Assembly: GCA_023663915.1 (NCBI GenBank)
Contig: JAMPGN010000085.1
Location: forward strand, 1-15,999
DNA: 15,999 nucleotides
Reading direction: 5' to 3'
Source: Eubacterium sp.
GTDB lineage: Bacteria; Bacillota_A; Clostridia; Lachnospirales; Lachnospiraceae
Under the pieces are notes generated by a model. The model saw only the letters and a program-made list of their open reading frames with translations. It was not told the origin of the DNA and made no database searches. The first letter of the stretch is position 1, and the number at the start of each line of letters is the position of its first letter. Of this stretch, positions 1 to 7,282 are shown in pieces. Made by a program: the position numbers and the translations under genes.

Positions 1-30
1 ATAAATACGAAAGCACAAAAGAAATCCGTT

Positions 31-1632
31 ATGAAAATCATATCCTTTTGCTGCTGCAGTTTCTTACTGATATTGTTTACCTATTTCATCTTATGGCAAG
101 CCTATTCTGTCATTGTTTTCAGCGCCCCAAAAGAGCTGCGGGAAATGAATACCGTTGCGCTCGCCCGTCACTTTGCCTATATGGATAATCCTTATTCTGT
201 TTCCACCCTCACACGCAATACGCCTGTCGTTACAAGCATATACGGGTTGTTGGTTCCGCTTCTGATGAGTCCTTTTATTCGTTTATTCTCTTTTACCAGC
301 CTGAGTACTTTGCAAATATGCGAATTACTCACTCTTATTGTTGAATTAATCGGTACTTTTTGTTTCTATAAAGTAATCATCCGAAAGACCAAAAATCATC
401 TGGCAGCACTGATCGGCGCGCTCCTGTTCCATACCTGCTACTGGCGGTATTCCGTCTTTGGCGGCACTTTTCCCGATCAGTGGGGATTAACTTTATCCAT
501 CCTCCTCTTGGATCTGCTGTATACAGATGAACAGAAAAAACACTATCGTCCTCTTCTCTATGCGGGATGCATGGTTGCTCTGTTTTATATCAAACAATAT
601 TTTGTTCTTCTTGTGATCGGGCTGTGCATCTATCTGTTTGTACTCTCGAAAAAAGACTTGTTAAAGTTGATTGCATATGGCATTCTTATGGGCGGTCTCT
701 CCGTGATCGTAGTATATTTTCTTTTTCCGTTGTATTTCTCCGAGGTATTCCCCATCGCCCACGGACAGACGATTACCGGCGATCCAGCCTACTCACTCAT
801 GCAGGTAATAAGACTATCCCTATACTATGCACCCGTTGCATTGCCCGCCTTTATCGGAATCGTTCAGAACCTATATGACATGATCCGGCACAAACGCAGC
901 CGTGATAAATTTACATACGACTTCTGCCAGATTATCTTTATTTTTGTACCTCTATTCTATATTGCTGAAAATCAAGGAACCAATTACACATATTATCTGC
1001 AGTTATGGTATCCGTATCTCATTCTGTACGGCGTCATCTTCGCAGCGAACTCTTTAGAACGTCTGCTTCAAAAATGCAACAATCCAATATGTTTCCATCA
1101 TCCTAGAACATTGCTCCCACTGATTGGCTCTATAGCAATATGCATGTCAGCGGTTTTGGCTCTTATAAAAGTCATACCCTCTTATCGCAGTGAACCCATG
1201 ACGCAAAAACAGCAGGAAGCGTGGAATCATGCTTATAACATGTTAGACCAATATTCGGCGGACGGCGAAATCCTCGTCTCCATGCTTTTATCCGACTACT
1301 GCATTGAACACGATATTCCGACATCAAATTATGGACAGGCAGAATACAACAACAGAAGTAATCTGGAAAATTATAAGAACAATAAATTGTGGAGAAATAT
1401 TTTCCTGTTCGATTATACAGAAGACTTACTACAGCAGAATATTTCATACAACCAATCTGTCCGGGATAAAGTATATGCCCGCTCATACCGCTGTATTGCG
1501 CTTGTTTATACCGGAGAATATCATCTTACGGACGATGATCTCATAAATGCCGGATACCAAGCCACCGCATCAGAAGAACTGACCGCAGGCGCTCAATGCT
1601 GGCACATCGTTTTCTATACTCTCATCGACTGA
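31..1632 (+). CDS. polytopic membrane protein, GT-C glycosyltransferase-like
   Basis: A 533-residue integral membrane protein. Roughly ten to twelve hydrophobic segments are visible: about residues 3-30, 66-88, 95-116, 124-136, 150-165, 174-188, 190-206, 211-236, 262-280, 299-312, 325-342 and 361-381. A soluble C-terminal domain of about 150 residues follows (386-533). The first hydrophobic segment is followed by an acidic loop with KELREMN (34-40). Near residues 313-331 an NQGTNYTYY-LQLWYP stretch resembles the late loop/TM region of GT-C (PMT/ArnT-like) sugar transferases that use lipid-linked donors. This family assignment is a resemblance, not a confirmed match. Donor and acceptor are unknown. 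The reading frame stays open to the left edge of the window, so the true start may lie upstream of the ATG at 31, and no clear ribosome binding site is seen before that ATG. A promoter for the next gene follows directly, so this is probably the last gene of its unit. Confidence 0.6.
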   Translation: MKIISFCCCSFLLILFTYFILWQAYSVIVFSAPKELREMNTVALARHFAYMDNPYSVSTLTRNTPVVTSIYGLLVPLLMSPFIRLFSFTSLSTLQICELLTLIVELIGTFCFYKVIIRKTKNHLAALIGALLFHTCYWRYSVFGGTFPDQWGLTLSILLLDLLYTDEQKKHYRPLLYAGCMVALFYIKQYFVLLVIGLCIYLFVLSKKDLLKLIAYGILMGGLSVIVVYFLFPLYFSEVFPIAHGQTITGDPAYSLMQVIRLSLYYAPVALPAFIGIVQNLYDMIRHKRSRDKFTYDFCQIIFIFVPLFYIAENQGTNYTYYLQLWYPYLILYGVIFAANSLERLLQKCNNPICFHHPRTLLPLIGSIAICMSAVLALIKVIPSYRSEPMTQKQQEAWNHAYNMLDQYSADGEILVSMLLSDYCIEHDIPTSNYGQAEYNNRSNLENYKNNKLWRNIFLFDYTEDLLQQNISYNQSVRDKVYARSYRCIALVYTGEYHLTDDDLINAGYQATASEELTAGAQCWHIVFYTLID

Positions 1633-1638
1633 TTTCTC

Positions 1639-1667
1639 TTGAAAAGTAATTCCTATTCTATTATGAT
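1639..1667 (+). promoter_or_regulatory. sigma-A promoter upstream of degV
   Basis: TTGAAA (1639-1644) and TATGAT (1662-1667) are separated by exactly 17 nt, close to the sigma70/sigma-A consensus. They lie just after the stop of the membrane protein gene and about 40 nt before the DegV start codon. This suggests degV, and possibly the acetyltransferase behind it, start a new transcript here. Confidence 0.65.
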
Positions 1668-1707
1668 TAGAGAGTGGGGGAAAAATCTATGAAAAGAGGA
1701 ATGTTCT

Positions 1708-2610
1708 ATGCTTCGTATCATTACAGATTCCGCAAGTGATCTGCCAAAGGATTATATCAAGCAGCACAACCTGCATGTGATCCCAACACCGGTTGTCATC
1801 GACGATATTGATTATTTCGACGGCAAGACCATCCAGACAGAAGAATTTTATCATATTCTGGATGATATCAAACGCGATGTGAAGACTTACCACATCAATC
1901 CCGCCATGTTCACGGAAGCATTTTTACCTTATGCCAAAGCGGGCGACAGTATTATTTATCTATGCTTTTCCACGGGTATCGCGGGAACTTATAACGCCGC
2001 AAACATCGCAAAAAACAATATACTCGAAGATTATCCCGACTTCGATCTGACCATTATCGACTCGAAAAGCGCATCCGCCGGATTCGGGCTAGTGGTAAAC
2101 AAGTTAGTCACCATGTTAGAAAAAGGCGCTTCCAAGGAAGAGATCATCGAGGCAGCGGATTATTTTATCACACACGTCAAACATGTATTTACCGTACAGA
2201 CACTCGCCTATCTGATTAAAGGCGGCAGGCTCACCAAATTCAAAGGCACTCTGGCGGAAACGCTGGACATGAAACCGGTGCTGATCGTGAATGAAGAAGG
2301 CGCGCTCGCAGTTATCAAAACGGTACGCGGCAGAAAGAAATCGCTGCGCTATCTCATCGACTATGCCAAAGAAAATATATGCCATCCGGAAAACCAGACG
2401 ATCGCGCTCTGTCACGGTGAGGACATGGAATCCCTTGCGTTCGTGCAAGACATGGTGCAGGAGGCTTTTCACCCGAAGGAGATTATCGTTTCCGTGGTGG
2501 GATGTGCCATCGGCGCGCACACGGGAAGGGGAATTGTCGGTTTCTGCTTTTTTGACGCGGACGACGGCAAATATGCGAAATATTTTTGTAACGAAAAGAC
2601 CGCCGTTTGA
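1708..2610 (+). CDS. DegV family fatty-acid-binding protein (FakB-like)
   Basis: A 300-residue DegV-family protein, slightly longer than the usual 280 or so. Family marks are visible in order: the N-terminal TDSASDLP (6-13), CFSTGIAGTYNAA (86-98) which matches the lipid carboxylate-binding S-T/S-G-x-x-GTY element, a KGGR element (171-174) followed by KPVL (189-192), and a C-terminal GAHTGRGIVG motif near residue 270. DegV proteins bind a long-chain fatty acid. FakB members present it to the kinase FakA for phosphorylation and entry into phospholipid synthesis. No fakA is in this window, so the kinase partner would be encoded elsewhere. The ATG at 1708 is preceded by AAGAGGA (1694-1700) at 7 nt. 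The protein is cytosolic with no signal peptide. The function is inferred from the family; which fatty acid it binds cannot be told from sequence. Confidence 0.92.
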   Translation: MLRIITDSASDLPKDYIKQHNLHVIPTPVVIDDIDYFDGKTIQTEEFYHILDDIKRDVKTYHINPAMFTEAFLPYAKAGDSIIYLCFSTGIAGTYNAANIAKNNILEDYPDFDLTIIDSKSASAGFGLVVNKLVTMLEKGASKEEIIEAADYFITHVKHVFTVQTLAYLIKGGRLTKFKGTLAETLDMKPVLIVNEEGALAVIKTVRGRKKSLRYLIDYAKENICHPENQTIALCHGEDMESLAFVQDMVQEAFHPKEIIVSVVGCAIGAHTGRGIVGFCFFDADDGKYAKYFCNEKTAV

Positions 2611-2693
2611 AAATTTATCCTGCACGAAACAGATGAACAATCAAGACGAACCTTAGTGTACGAAAAGAACAATACAGGAAACGGAGTTTACAC

Positions 2694-3941
2694 ATGGAAG
2701 ACCAGCAGCAGACTTACACTTATTTAGAAACGAACGGAGAATTTAAGATGCGGGAGCTGGATCGCGGCGATCTGGAGCAGTTTAACGCCCTGCTGCAATA
2801 CGCTTTTCAGGTTACATCATATGACCTTTTCCAGACCGGATGGGAACAGGACGAGATCAAATACGCCAAGCGTCCGATTCTGGAAGAAGCCTATGTACTC
2901 GGTTGGTTTTACCACGAAAGGCTCGCGTCGATGATCGTCGTCTATTCCATGAAAGTCAATGTTCACGATACGATCATGGATATGGGCGGCATTACCGGAG
3001 TCGCCACTTACCCCGAATACACCGGACGCGGTCTGATTCATTCTTTGATGAAGCGCGCGCTGGACTATATACACGAGCAAGATATGCTGATTTCTTTCCT
3101 TTATCCGTATTCGATTCCTTTTTACCGCAAGATGGGATGGGAAGTCGTATCCGACAAACTCACTTTTACCGTCAGGGATACGCAGCTCCCGAAAGCAATT
3201 CCCGTGGACGGCATGGTGGAGCGTGTCAGTCTGGACTCCGAGGACTATCACAACGTGCACTCTTATTTTGCCTTGCAAAGGCACGGTGCGCTGATCCGCG
3301 ATGCGCTGTCGTGGGAAGAATACTGGCGTTGGGACAACGAAGATATCATCGCCGCAGTCTACTATAGCAAAGAACATAAACCGCTGGGCTATGTGGTCTA
3401 CTATATTGCGAATGAAATTTTTCATATCAAGGAAATGGTGTACTTAAACATCGAGGCAAACCACGGACTCTGGAACTATATCAGCGCGCATTTTTCCATG
3501 ATTACACAGGTGCAGGGCGATAACTATTCCGGTGAGCCGATGGCATATCTATTCGAGGACAGTGAGATTACGGAGACGATCTCGCCATATATCATGGCGC
3601 GTATCATAGATGTGAGAGAATTTCTCTCGGAATACCCTTTCCAGATACAGCCGGAAGATTTCAAGCTTCACTTCCGAGTACATGACGAAATGGCTTCTTG
3701 GAACGAAGGGGATTATATGGTCTCGTGGCACGATGGCAAGACCATCTGTGAGCGCGTTGACAACAACCAGTCCATCAATGTGGTGGAACTGTCGATCAAC
3801 ACGCTGACTACCATGCTGATGGGTTATAAAAGACCTTCCTATCTCTACGAGCATGAAAAGATTCAAACGGAGTACTATATGCTGACGTGGCTGGAGCGTA
3901 TTATTCCTGTGGAGAAGGCGTATTTTTCGGATTATTTTTAA
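2694..3941 (+). CDS. Eis-like GNAT family N-acetyltransferase
   Basis: A 415-residue protein with the size and layout of the Eis family: an N-terminal GNAT domain (about 18-150), a second GNAT-like domain (about 160-300) and an SCP2-like C-terminal domain (about 310-415). The acetyl-CoA pyrophosphate-binding motif is VATYPEYTGRGL (103-114). A conserved FLYPYSIPFYRKMGWE segment follows near residue 138. The protein ends in ...YFSDYF; in characterised Eis enzymes the C-terminal carboxylate of the last Phe acts in catalysis, and that ending is kept here. Eis enzymes acetylate amines, including multiple sites on aminoglycosides, but many homologues have no known substrate, so resistance should not be assumed. 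The ribosome binding site is AGGAAACGGAG (2676-2686), 7 nt before the ATG. The gene lies 83 nt after degV on the same strand and may share its transcript. Its stop overlaps the stop of the convergent ABC permease. Confidence 0.88.
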   Translation: MEDQQQTYTYLETNGEFKMRELDRGDLEQFNALLQYAFQVTSYDLFQTGWEQDEIKYAKRPILEEAYVLGWFYHERLASMIVVYSMKVNVHDTIMDMGGITGVATYPEYTGRGLIHSLMKRALDYIHEQDMLISFLYPYSIPFYRKMGWEVVSDKLTFTVRDTQLPKAIPVDGMVERVSLDSEDYHNVHSYFALQRHGALIRDALSWEEYWRWDNEDIIAAVYYSKEHKPLGYVVYYIANEIFHIKEMVYLNIEANHGLWNYISAHFSMITQVQGDNYSGEPMAYLFEDSEITETISPYIMARIIDVREFLSEYPFQIQPEDFKLHFRVHDEMASWNEGDYMVSWHDGKTICERVDNNQSINVVELSINTLTTMLMGYKRPSYLYEHEKIQTEYYMLTWLERIIPVEKAYFSDYF

Positions 3942-3947
3942 TAATCC
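3929..3947. terminator. hairpin over two overlapping convergent stop codons
   Basis: GGATTATT (3929-3936), a 3-nt loop TTT and AATAATCC (3940-3947) form a perfect 8-bp stem. It contains the stop codons of both the acetyltransferase (TAA 3939-3941, plus) and the ABC permease (TAA 3940-3938, minus). Being palindromic it would form in both transcripts. There is no proper U-run after the stem on either strand, so it is a candidate bidirectional 3'-end or mRNA-stabilising structure rather than a textbook intrinsic terminator. Confidence 0.45.
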
Positions 3948-4582
3948 TTCCGCCTAAAAACAGCCACCGTCAATGGACAGGATAACACAAACGCCATAAG
4001 TGAGCATGCAATCAAGGCAGCCGCCCCAAGTACGATAGTTCTAATCCCCGGCTCAAGCAAACTGTTGAGGATCGTGACGATCATGTAATCCATCCCGAAC
4101 GCACTAAGAAGCGCGATAATCACAAACACTTCCCCTCTCTCCTCACCGCTCGCAAAAAATAGCGGAAAGAAAATCGCTCCCATGAAAAGGCTCATGCTGA
4201 CCACCACTGCAAACATTGTCAGTGTATCAATCTGCTGGTCGAACGGGCAGCCATGAAGCAGCCACGATAACCCCAATTCGGTTCCGGCAAAAAGCAATCC
4301 CACAAGCAGCCAAATTATCTGGTTGAAAAACAGGCTTTTGACAATATCCGCCCGTCTCACCGGCAAAGTCAACTTGTATTTGCACCATTTGGTGGCAAAC
4401 TCGTTTTTGGCAACGATAAGCGCATTTAGCGAAAACCCGATACCTGCTGTCAACACATAACCGATCTGCACGGACTGGCTGATAACAGCAACAGCGAAAA
4501 TTCCGAACAAAACCATAAACACTGCAAATACTTTCGCGTTTTCAAGCGCACCATACAAATTATTTTTCAAAAGTCCTTTCAC
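3938..4582 (-). CDS. ABC-2 type transporter permease subunit
   Basis: A 214-residue membrane protein with about six hydrophobic segments (roughly residues 17-35, 39-56, 87-105, 122-145, 151-167 and 178-209) and few charged residues apart from loops. It resembles the ABC-2 permeases that pair with YtrB-like ATPases in Firmicutes. The start is GTG at 4582, overlapping the TGA of the ATPase gene in a GTGA arrangement. This fits translational coupling, with a G-rich ribosome binding site inside the ATPase 3' end. As the last gene of a gntR-ATPase-permease unit, it presumably forms the membrane channel of the transporter. The substrate is unknown; related systems respond to cell-wall-active agents. 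Its 3' end overlaps the convergent acetyltransferase gene by 4 nt. Confidence 0.85.
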   Translation of the reverse strand: MKGLLKNNLYGALENAKVFAVFMVLFGIFAVAVISQSVQIGYVLTAGIGFSLNALIVAKNEFATKWCKYKLTLPVRRADIVKSLFFNQIIWLLVGLLFAGTELGLSWLLHGCPFDQQIDTLTMFAVVVSMSLFMGAIFFPLFFASGEERGEVFVIIALLSAFGMDYMIVTILNSLLEPGIRTIVLGAAALIACSLMAFVLSCPLTVAVFRRKDY

Positions 4583-5445
4583 ATCCGTTCCCCCTTTATC
4601 AAAAGCAGCATGATCTCATCGACCGAAACATGGTCTAACACAACGTCCTTATATTTCCGCTGCGCCTTTTTACCGTCAGGGACTAACACGTCAATTTGAA
4701 AGTCCCGCTTGCGGTATGCAATCATGTCCTCGCGGTCCAACGCGCGAAACTGGTTTTCTTTACAGCGCATAACGGCATAGTTGTAAACGAGATCATTCTT
4801 GGATGCAATCATAATGAGGCTTCCATCATGAATAAAAGTGATGTAATCCGCAATTTTCTCCAAATCGCTCGTAATATGGGACGACAACAGGATCGAATGA
4901 TCTTCCTCCTGCACAAAATCCAGAAAAACGTCCAGCATATCATCACGCATGACAGGATCTAGTCCGCTAGTAGCTTCGTCCAAGATTAATAATTGCGGAT
5001 GATGGGAAAGCGCGGCAGCGATCGCCAGTTTCATCGTCATGCCCCTGGAAAACTGTTTGATTCTCAGCTTCCCCGGCAGTTCAAATTCTTCTAAATATTT
5101 ACGGAACAACGCGTCGTCCCAATTTTTGTAAAAGCCCCGCATGATCCTAGCTAACTGCTCCGCCGTCCAATATGCCGGAAAATTATCGCCGTCATAGACC
5201 ACACCTATTTTTTCTCTAAGGTCCGTATCTGCGTCCAGCATTTCTCTGCCAAACAGTTTTATCGTCCCGCCGTCTCTAGCGATCGTGTTCAGAATACAGC
5301 CGATCGTCGTCGTCTTGCCCGCGCCGTTTTCCCCGACAAATCCCAGAATAGCTCCATACGGCAGTGAAAAAGATACTCTATCCAACGTAAAATTCGATTT
5401 CGGAAATGTCTTGGAAACCTGCTGCAACTCTAAAATATGTTCCAT
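4579..5445 (-). CDS. ABC transporter ATP-binding protein (YtrB-like)
   Basis: A 288-residue nucleotide-binding subunit. The Walker A is GENGAGKT (38-45), the signature region is QFSRGM (131-136, replacing the canonical LSGGQ as is common in this subfamily), the Walker B is LLILDE (152-157), the D-loop is SGLD (160-163) and the switch histidine is in SSHI (H190). The position of the canonical Q-loop glutamine reads VVYDGDNFP (82-90), so the Gln is absent there. The C-terminal 85 or so residues after the ATPase core are a subfamily extension. The protein would power the adjacent ABC-2 permease. Its start lies 1 nt after the gntR stop codon. The ribosome binding site GGAGG (5455-5459) is inside the end of gntR, so the three genes are one operon, transcribed from the promoter at 5870-5897. 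Confidence 0.92.
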   Translation of the reverse strand: MEHILELQQVSKTFPKSNFTLDRVSFSLPYGAILGFVGENGAGKTTTIGCILNTIARDGGTIKLFGREMLDADTDLREKIGVVYDGDNFPAYWTAEQLARIMRGFYKNWDDALFRKYLEEFELPGKLRIKQFSRGMTMKLAIAAALSHHPQLLILDEATSGLDPVMRDDMLDVFLDFVQEEDHSILLSSHITSDLEKIADYITFIHDGSLIMIASKNDLVYNYAVMRCKENQFRALDREDMIAYRKRDFQIDVLVPDGKKAQRKYKDVVLDHVSVDEIMLLLIKGERM

Positions 5446-5446
5446 G

Positions 5447-5824
5447 TTATTCGTCCTCCAGATAGAAGAATGCCAACAGTTCCGTCAATTTTTCGAGAGA
5501 AATATTGCTTACCCGCCCAATCTCTGCCGCCGCCTGCAAATGTTCCTCCGCAATGCGCTGCTGTTCTTCCTGATAAAATTCCTTATTCTGCGCCGACACA
5601 AAACTCCCTCTGCCGACGGTCGTCTCAATGAATCCATCCCGCTGTAAATCCTCATAGGCCTTTTGGACGGTGATCACACTTACATGAATCGATTTCGCCA
5701 GCGCGCGCATGGAAGGAATCGAATCGCCCGCCTGCAGTTCCCCACTCATGATCTGTGCCTTGATCTGCGATGTGATCTGCTCATAAATCGGCTTGTTGGC
5801 ATTATTGCTGATGATGATTTCCAT
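5447..5824 (-). CDS. GntR family transcriptional regulator (YtrA-like)
   Basis: A 125-residue short GntR regulator of the YtrA subfamily: an N-terminal winged helix-turn-helix (about residues 8-76) plus a short helical tail, without a large effector-binding domain. Family marks are PIYEQITSQIKAQIMSGEL (12-30), the recognition region SVITVQKAYEDLQRDG (49-64) and the wing VGRGSFVS (70-77). It is the first gene of an operon with an ABC ATPase and permease, the standard YtrA-type arrangement in which the regulator represses its own operon until a cell-envelope stressor appears. An inverted repeat between the promoter -10 and the gene (5850-5870) is a likely operator. The start ATG has only a weak GGG-type ribosome binding site. 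Confidence in family and operon role is high; the inducing signal is unknown. Confidence 0.92.
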   Translation of the reverse strand: MEIIISNNANKPIYEQITSQIKAQIMSGELQAGDSIPSMRALAKSIHVSVITVQKAYEDLQRDGFIETTVGRGSFVSAQNKEFYQEEQQRIAEEHLQAAAEIGRVSNISLEKLTELLAFFYLEDE

Positions 5825-5849
5825 ATTTTGTTACCCATACTTTTTCAAG

Positions 5850-5870
5850 TGTACTTATTGTACAAGTACA
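5850..5870 (-). promoter_or_regulatory. candidate GntR/YtrA operator (inverted repeat)
   Basis: On the plus strand TGTACTT (5850-5856) and AAGTACA (5864-5870) form a perfect 7-bp inverted repeat around a 7-nt spacer. A second palindrome TTGTACAA (5858-5865) is nested inside. The repeat abuts the -10 hexamer of the gntR operon, where a bound dimer would block transcription start. An outer pair AAGTGT (5847-5852) and ACACTT (5876-5881) adds further symmetry. Binding by the encoded regulator is inferred from position. Confidence 0.6.
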
Positions 5871-5897
5871 TTATAACACTTATTTATTCTTCGTCAA
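5870..5897 (-). promoter_or_regulatory. sigma-A promoter of the gntR-ABC operon
   Basis: Reading the minus strand, TTGACG (5897-5892) and TATAAT (5875-5870) are spaced by 16 nt. This is one of the best consensus matches in the window, about 45 nt upstream of the GntR start codon. The -35 hexamer lies just beyond the terminator of the tetrapyrrole operon on the same strand. Confidence 0.75.
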
Positions 5898-5900
5898 CTA

Positions 5901-5936
5901 TTTTTAAAAAATGCCGGATTCATAACCCCCGGCATT
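5901..5936 (-). terminator. rho-independent terminator of the tetrapyrrole operon
   Basis: On the minus strand AATGCCGG (5936-5929) and CCGGCATT (5917-5910) form an 8-bp GC-rich stem with an 11-nt loop, followed by a T-run (TTTT from 5909). The first arm lies in the last codons of hemL and the hemL stop codon is in the loop, so the terminator begins inside the gene. It separates the hem operon from the downstream gntR operon on the same strand. Confidence 0.8.
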
Positions 5937-7215
5937 CTCCAACACTCCCCTTAATTGCTTCACAAGTCCACTCAATCAGTTCGTCCGAATGCGCATCCGA
6001 CACAAACATAGCCTCAAATTGTGACGGTGCCACATAAATTCCCCGTTCCAGCATCCTGTTAAAATATCCCGCAAACGCCTCCCGGTCGCATCGGCACGCA
6101 TCCTCATAATTCTCTACCGCACCCACGCCCTTTGTCCATTCCGGCACAAAAAACACGGAAAGCAGGGAACCCGCTCGATTCACCGTCAACCCTTCGCGCC
6201 AGAAAGCCTCGGCAAGTTTCGCTGCACGACGATCAAGCCGCTCATAGATTCCCCTGTCGTCCATCAGAATTTTCAATGTCGTGATACCTGCCGTCACAGC
6301 CACCGGATTGCCCGACAGCGTCCCGGCTTGATAGACCGCCCCTAACGGAGCCACGCACGACATGATATCCCGTCTGCCGCCGTAAGCTGCCAAAGGCATA
6401 CCGCCGCCGACGATTTTCCCGAACGTATACAAATCCGCATGGACTCCCGTATACTCCGCCGCGCCGCCAAGAGCCAGACGAAATCCCGTAATAACTTCAT
6501 CAAAAATCAGAAGCGATCCCTGTTCACTCGTAATGCGGCGTAGAAATTCCAAGAAACCTTGATTCGGCGGCACAACACCCATATTGGCTGCCACCGGCTC
6601 CACCACGACCGCCGCGATCTGACCGTCGTTTTCTTCCATCAGTCGCCTCACCGACTCTTCCTCATTATACACCGCAGTCAACGTACTTGCCGCATAGCCT
6701 GCCGGTACACCTGCGCTGTCCGGCACGGACTGCGTCATGAGACCCGAACCTGCTTTCACCAACAGCCCGTCGGAATGCCCATGATAGTTTCCCGCAAATT
6801 TGATGATCTTATCCCTGCCAGTAAAACCTCTCGCCACACGCACAGCGCTCATCACCGCCTCGGTTCCGGAGCTGACTAAACGCACCATTTCCACGTCCGG
6901 AACACATGCACAGATCAATTCCGCCAGTTCTACTTCCCCGGCGGTAGGCGCACCGAATGTCAACCCCTTTTCACAAACTTTCTGTACCGCCGCAATCACC
7001 TTCGGATGTGCATGTCCCAAAATCCCCGGTCCCCACGAACAGACATAGTCCAAATAACGGTTCCCATCTACATCTACAATCCACGGTCCCTGCGCCCTCT
7101 CTACGAAAAAGGGATGCCGCCCCACAGCTTTGAACGCCCGGACAGGAGAATTAACACCGCCGGGAATCAGCCCCCTCGCCTTTGTAAAAAGTTGTTTTGA
7201 TCGATCTTCTTTCAT
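5920..7215 (-). CDS. hemL: glutamate-1-semialdehyde 2,1-aminomutase
   Basis: A 431-residue PLP-dependent class III aminotransferase-fold enzyme, the usual length for HemL. It converts glutamate-1-semialdehyde, made by HemA, into 5-aminolevulinate in the C5 pathway. Key elements are visible: GGVNSPVRAF (19-28) at the N-terminus, SSGTEA (115-120), NYHGHSDGLLVKAGSG (143-158), IFDEVITGFR (237-246) with the cofactor-binding Asp, and TFGKIVGGGMPLAAYGG (264-280) with the PLP Schiff-base lysine K267. It is the last gene of the operon, 67 nt after hemB, and its 3' end carries the operon terminator. The ribosome binding site is weak and offset (AAGGGA about 12 nt upstream of the ATG). Function and cytosolic location are secure from the motifs. 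Confidence 0.97.
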   Translation of the reverse strand: MKEDRSKQLFTKARGLIPGGVNSPVRAFKAVGRHPFFVERAQGPWIVDVDGNRYLDYVCSWGPGILGHAHPKVIAAVQKVCEKGLTFGAPTAGEVELAELICACVPDVEMVRLVSSGTEAVMSAVRVARGFTGRDKIIKFAGNYHGHSDGLLVKAGSGLMTQSVPDSAGVPAGYAASTLTAVYNEEESVRRLMEENDGQIAAVVVEPVAANMGVVPPNQGFLEFLRRITSEQGSLLIFDEVITGFRLALGGAAEYTGVHADLYTFGKIVGGGMPLAAYGGRRDIMSCVAPLGAVYQAGTLSGNPVAVTAGITTLKILMDDRGIYERLDRRAAKLAEAFWREGLTVNRAGSLLSVFFVPEWTKGVGAVENYEDACRCDREAFAGYFNRMLERGIYVAPSQFEAMFVSDAHSDELIEWTCEAIKGSVGECRGL

Positions 7216-7252
7216 ATTCTCTTACATTCCCTTCGCTCGGTTTCAACACAGT

Positions 7253-7273
7253 GCATCCCCTATCGGAGAATGC
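7253..7273 (-). other. intercistronic hairpin between hemB and hemL
   Basis: On the minus strand GCATTCTC and GGGGATGC pair over 8 bp, including G-U pairs, around a 5-nt loop in the 67-nt hemB-hemL gap. No T-run follows, so it is not a terminator. It could influence mRNA processing or hemL translation. Weakly supported. Confidence 0.25.
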
Positions 7274-7282
7274 CCGTATCGA

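Noticed and set aside
2116..2640. A 174-codon open frame on the minus strand opposite degV
   Set aside because: It lies wholly opposite a well-recognised DegV gene, has no ribosome binding site and shows no recognisable domain. It is a coding shadow.
2611..2693. Terminator or promoter between degV and the acetyltransferase
   Set aside because: No stable hairpin with a T-run and no convincing -35/-10 pair could be found in this gap. Co-transcription is simpler.
2817..3425. A 202-codon open frame on the minus strand opposite the acetyltransferase
   Set aside because: It mirrors the Eis-like gene and has a low-complexity, Arg/His-rich composition typical of antisense frames.
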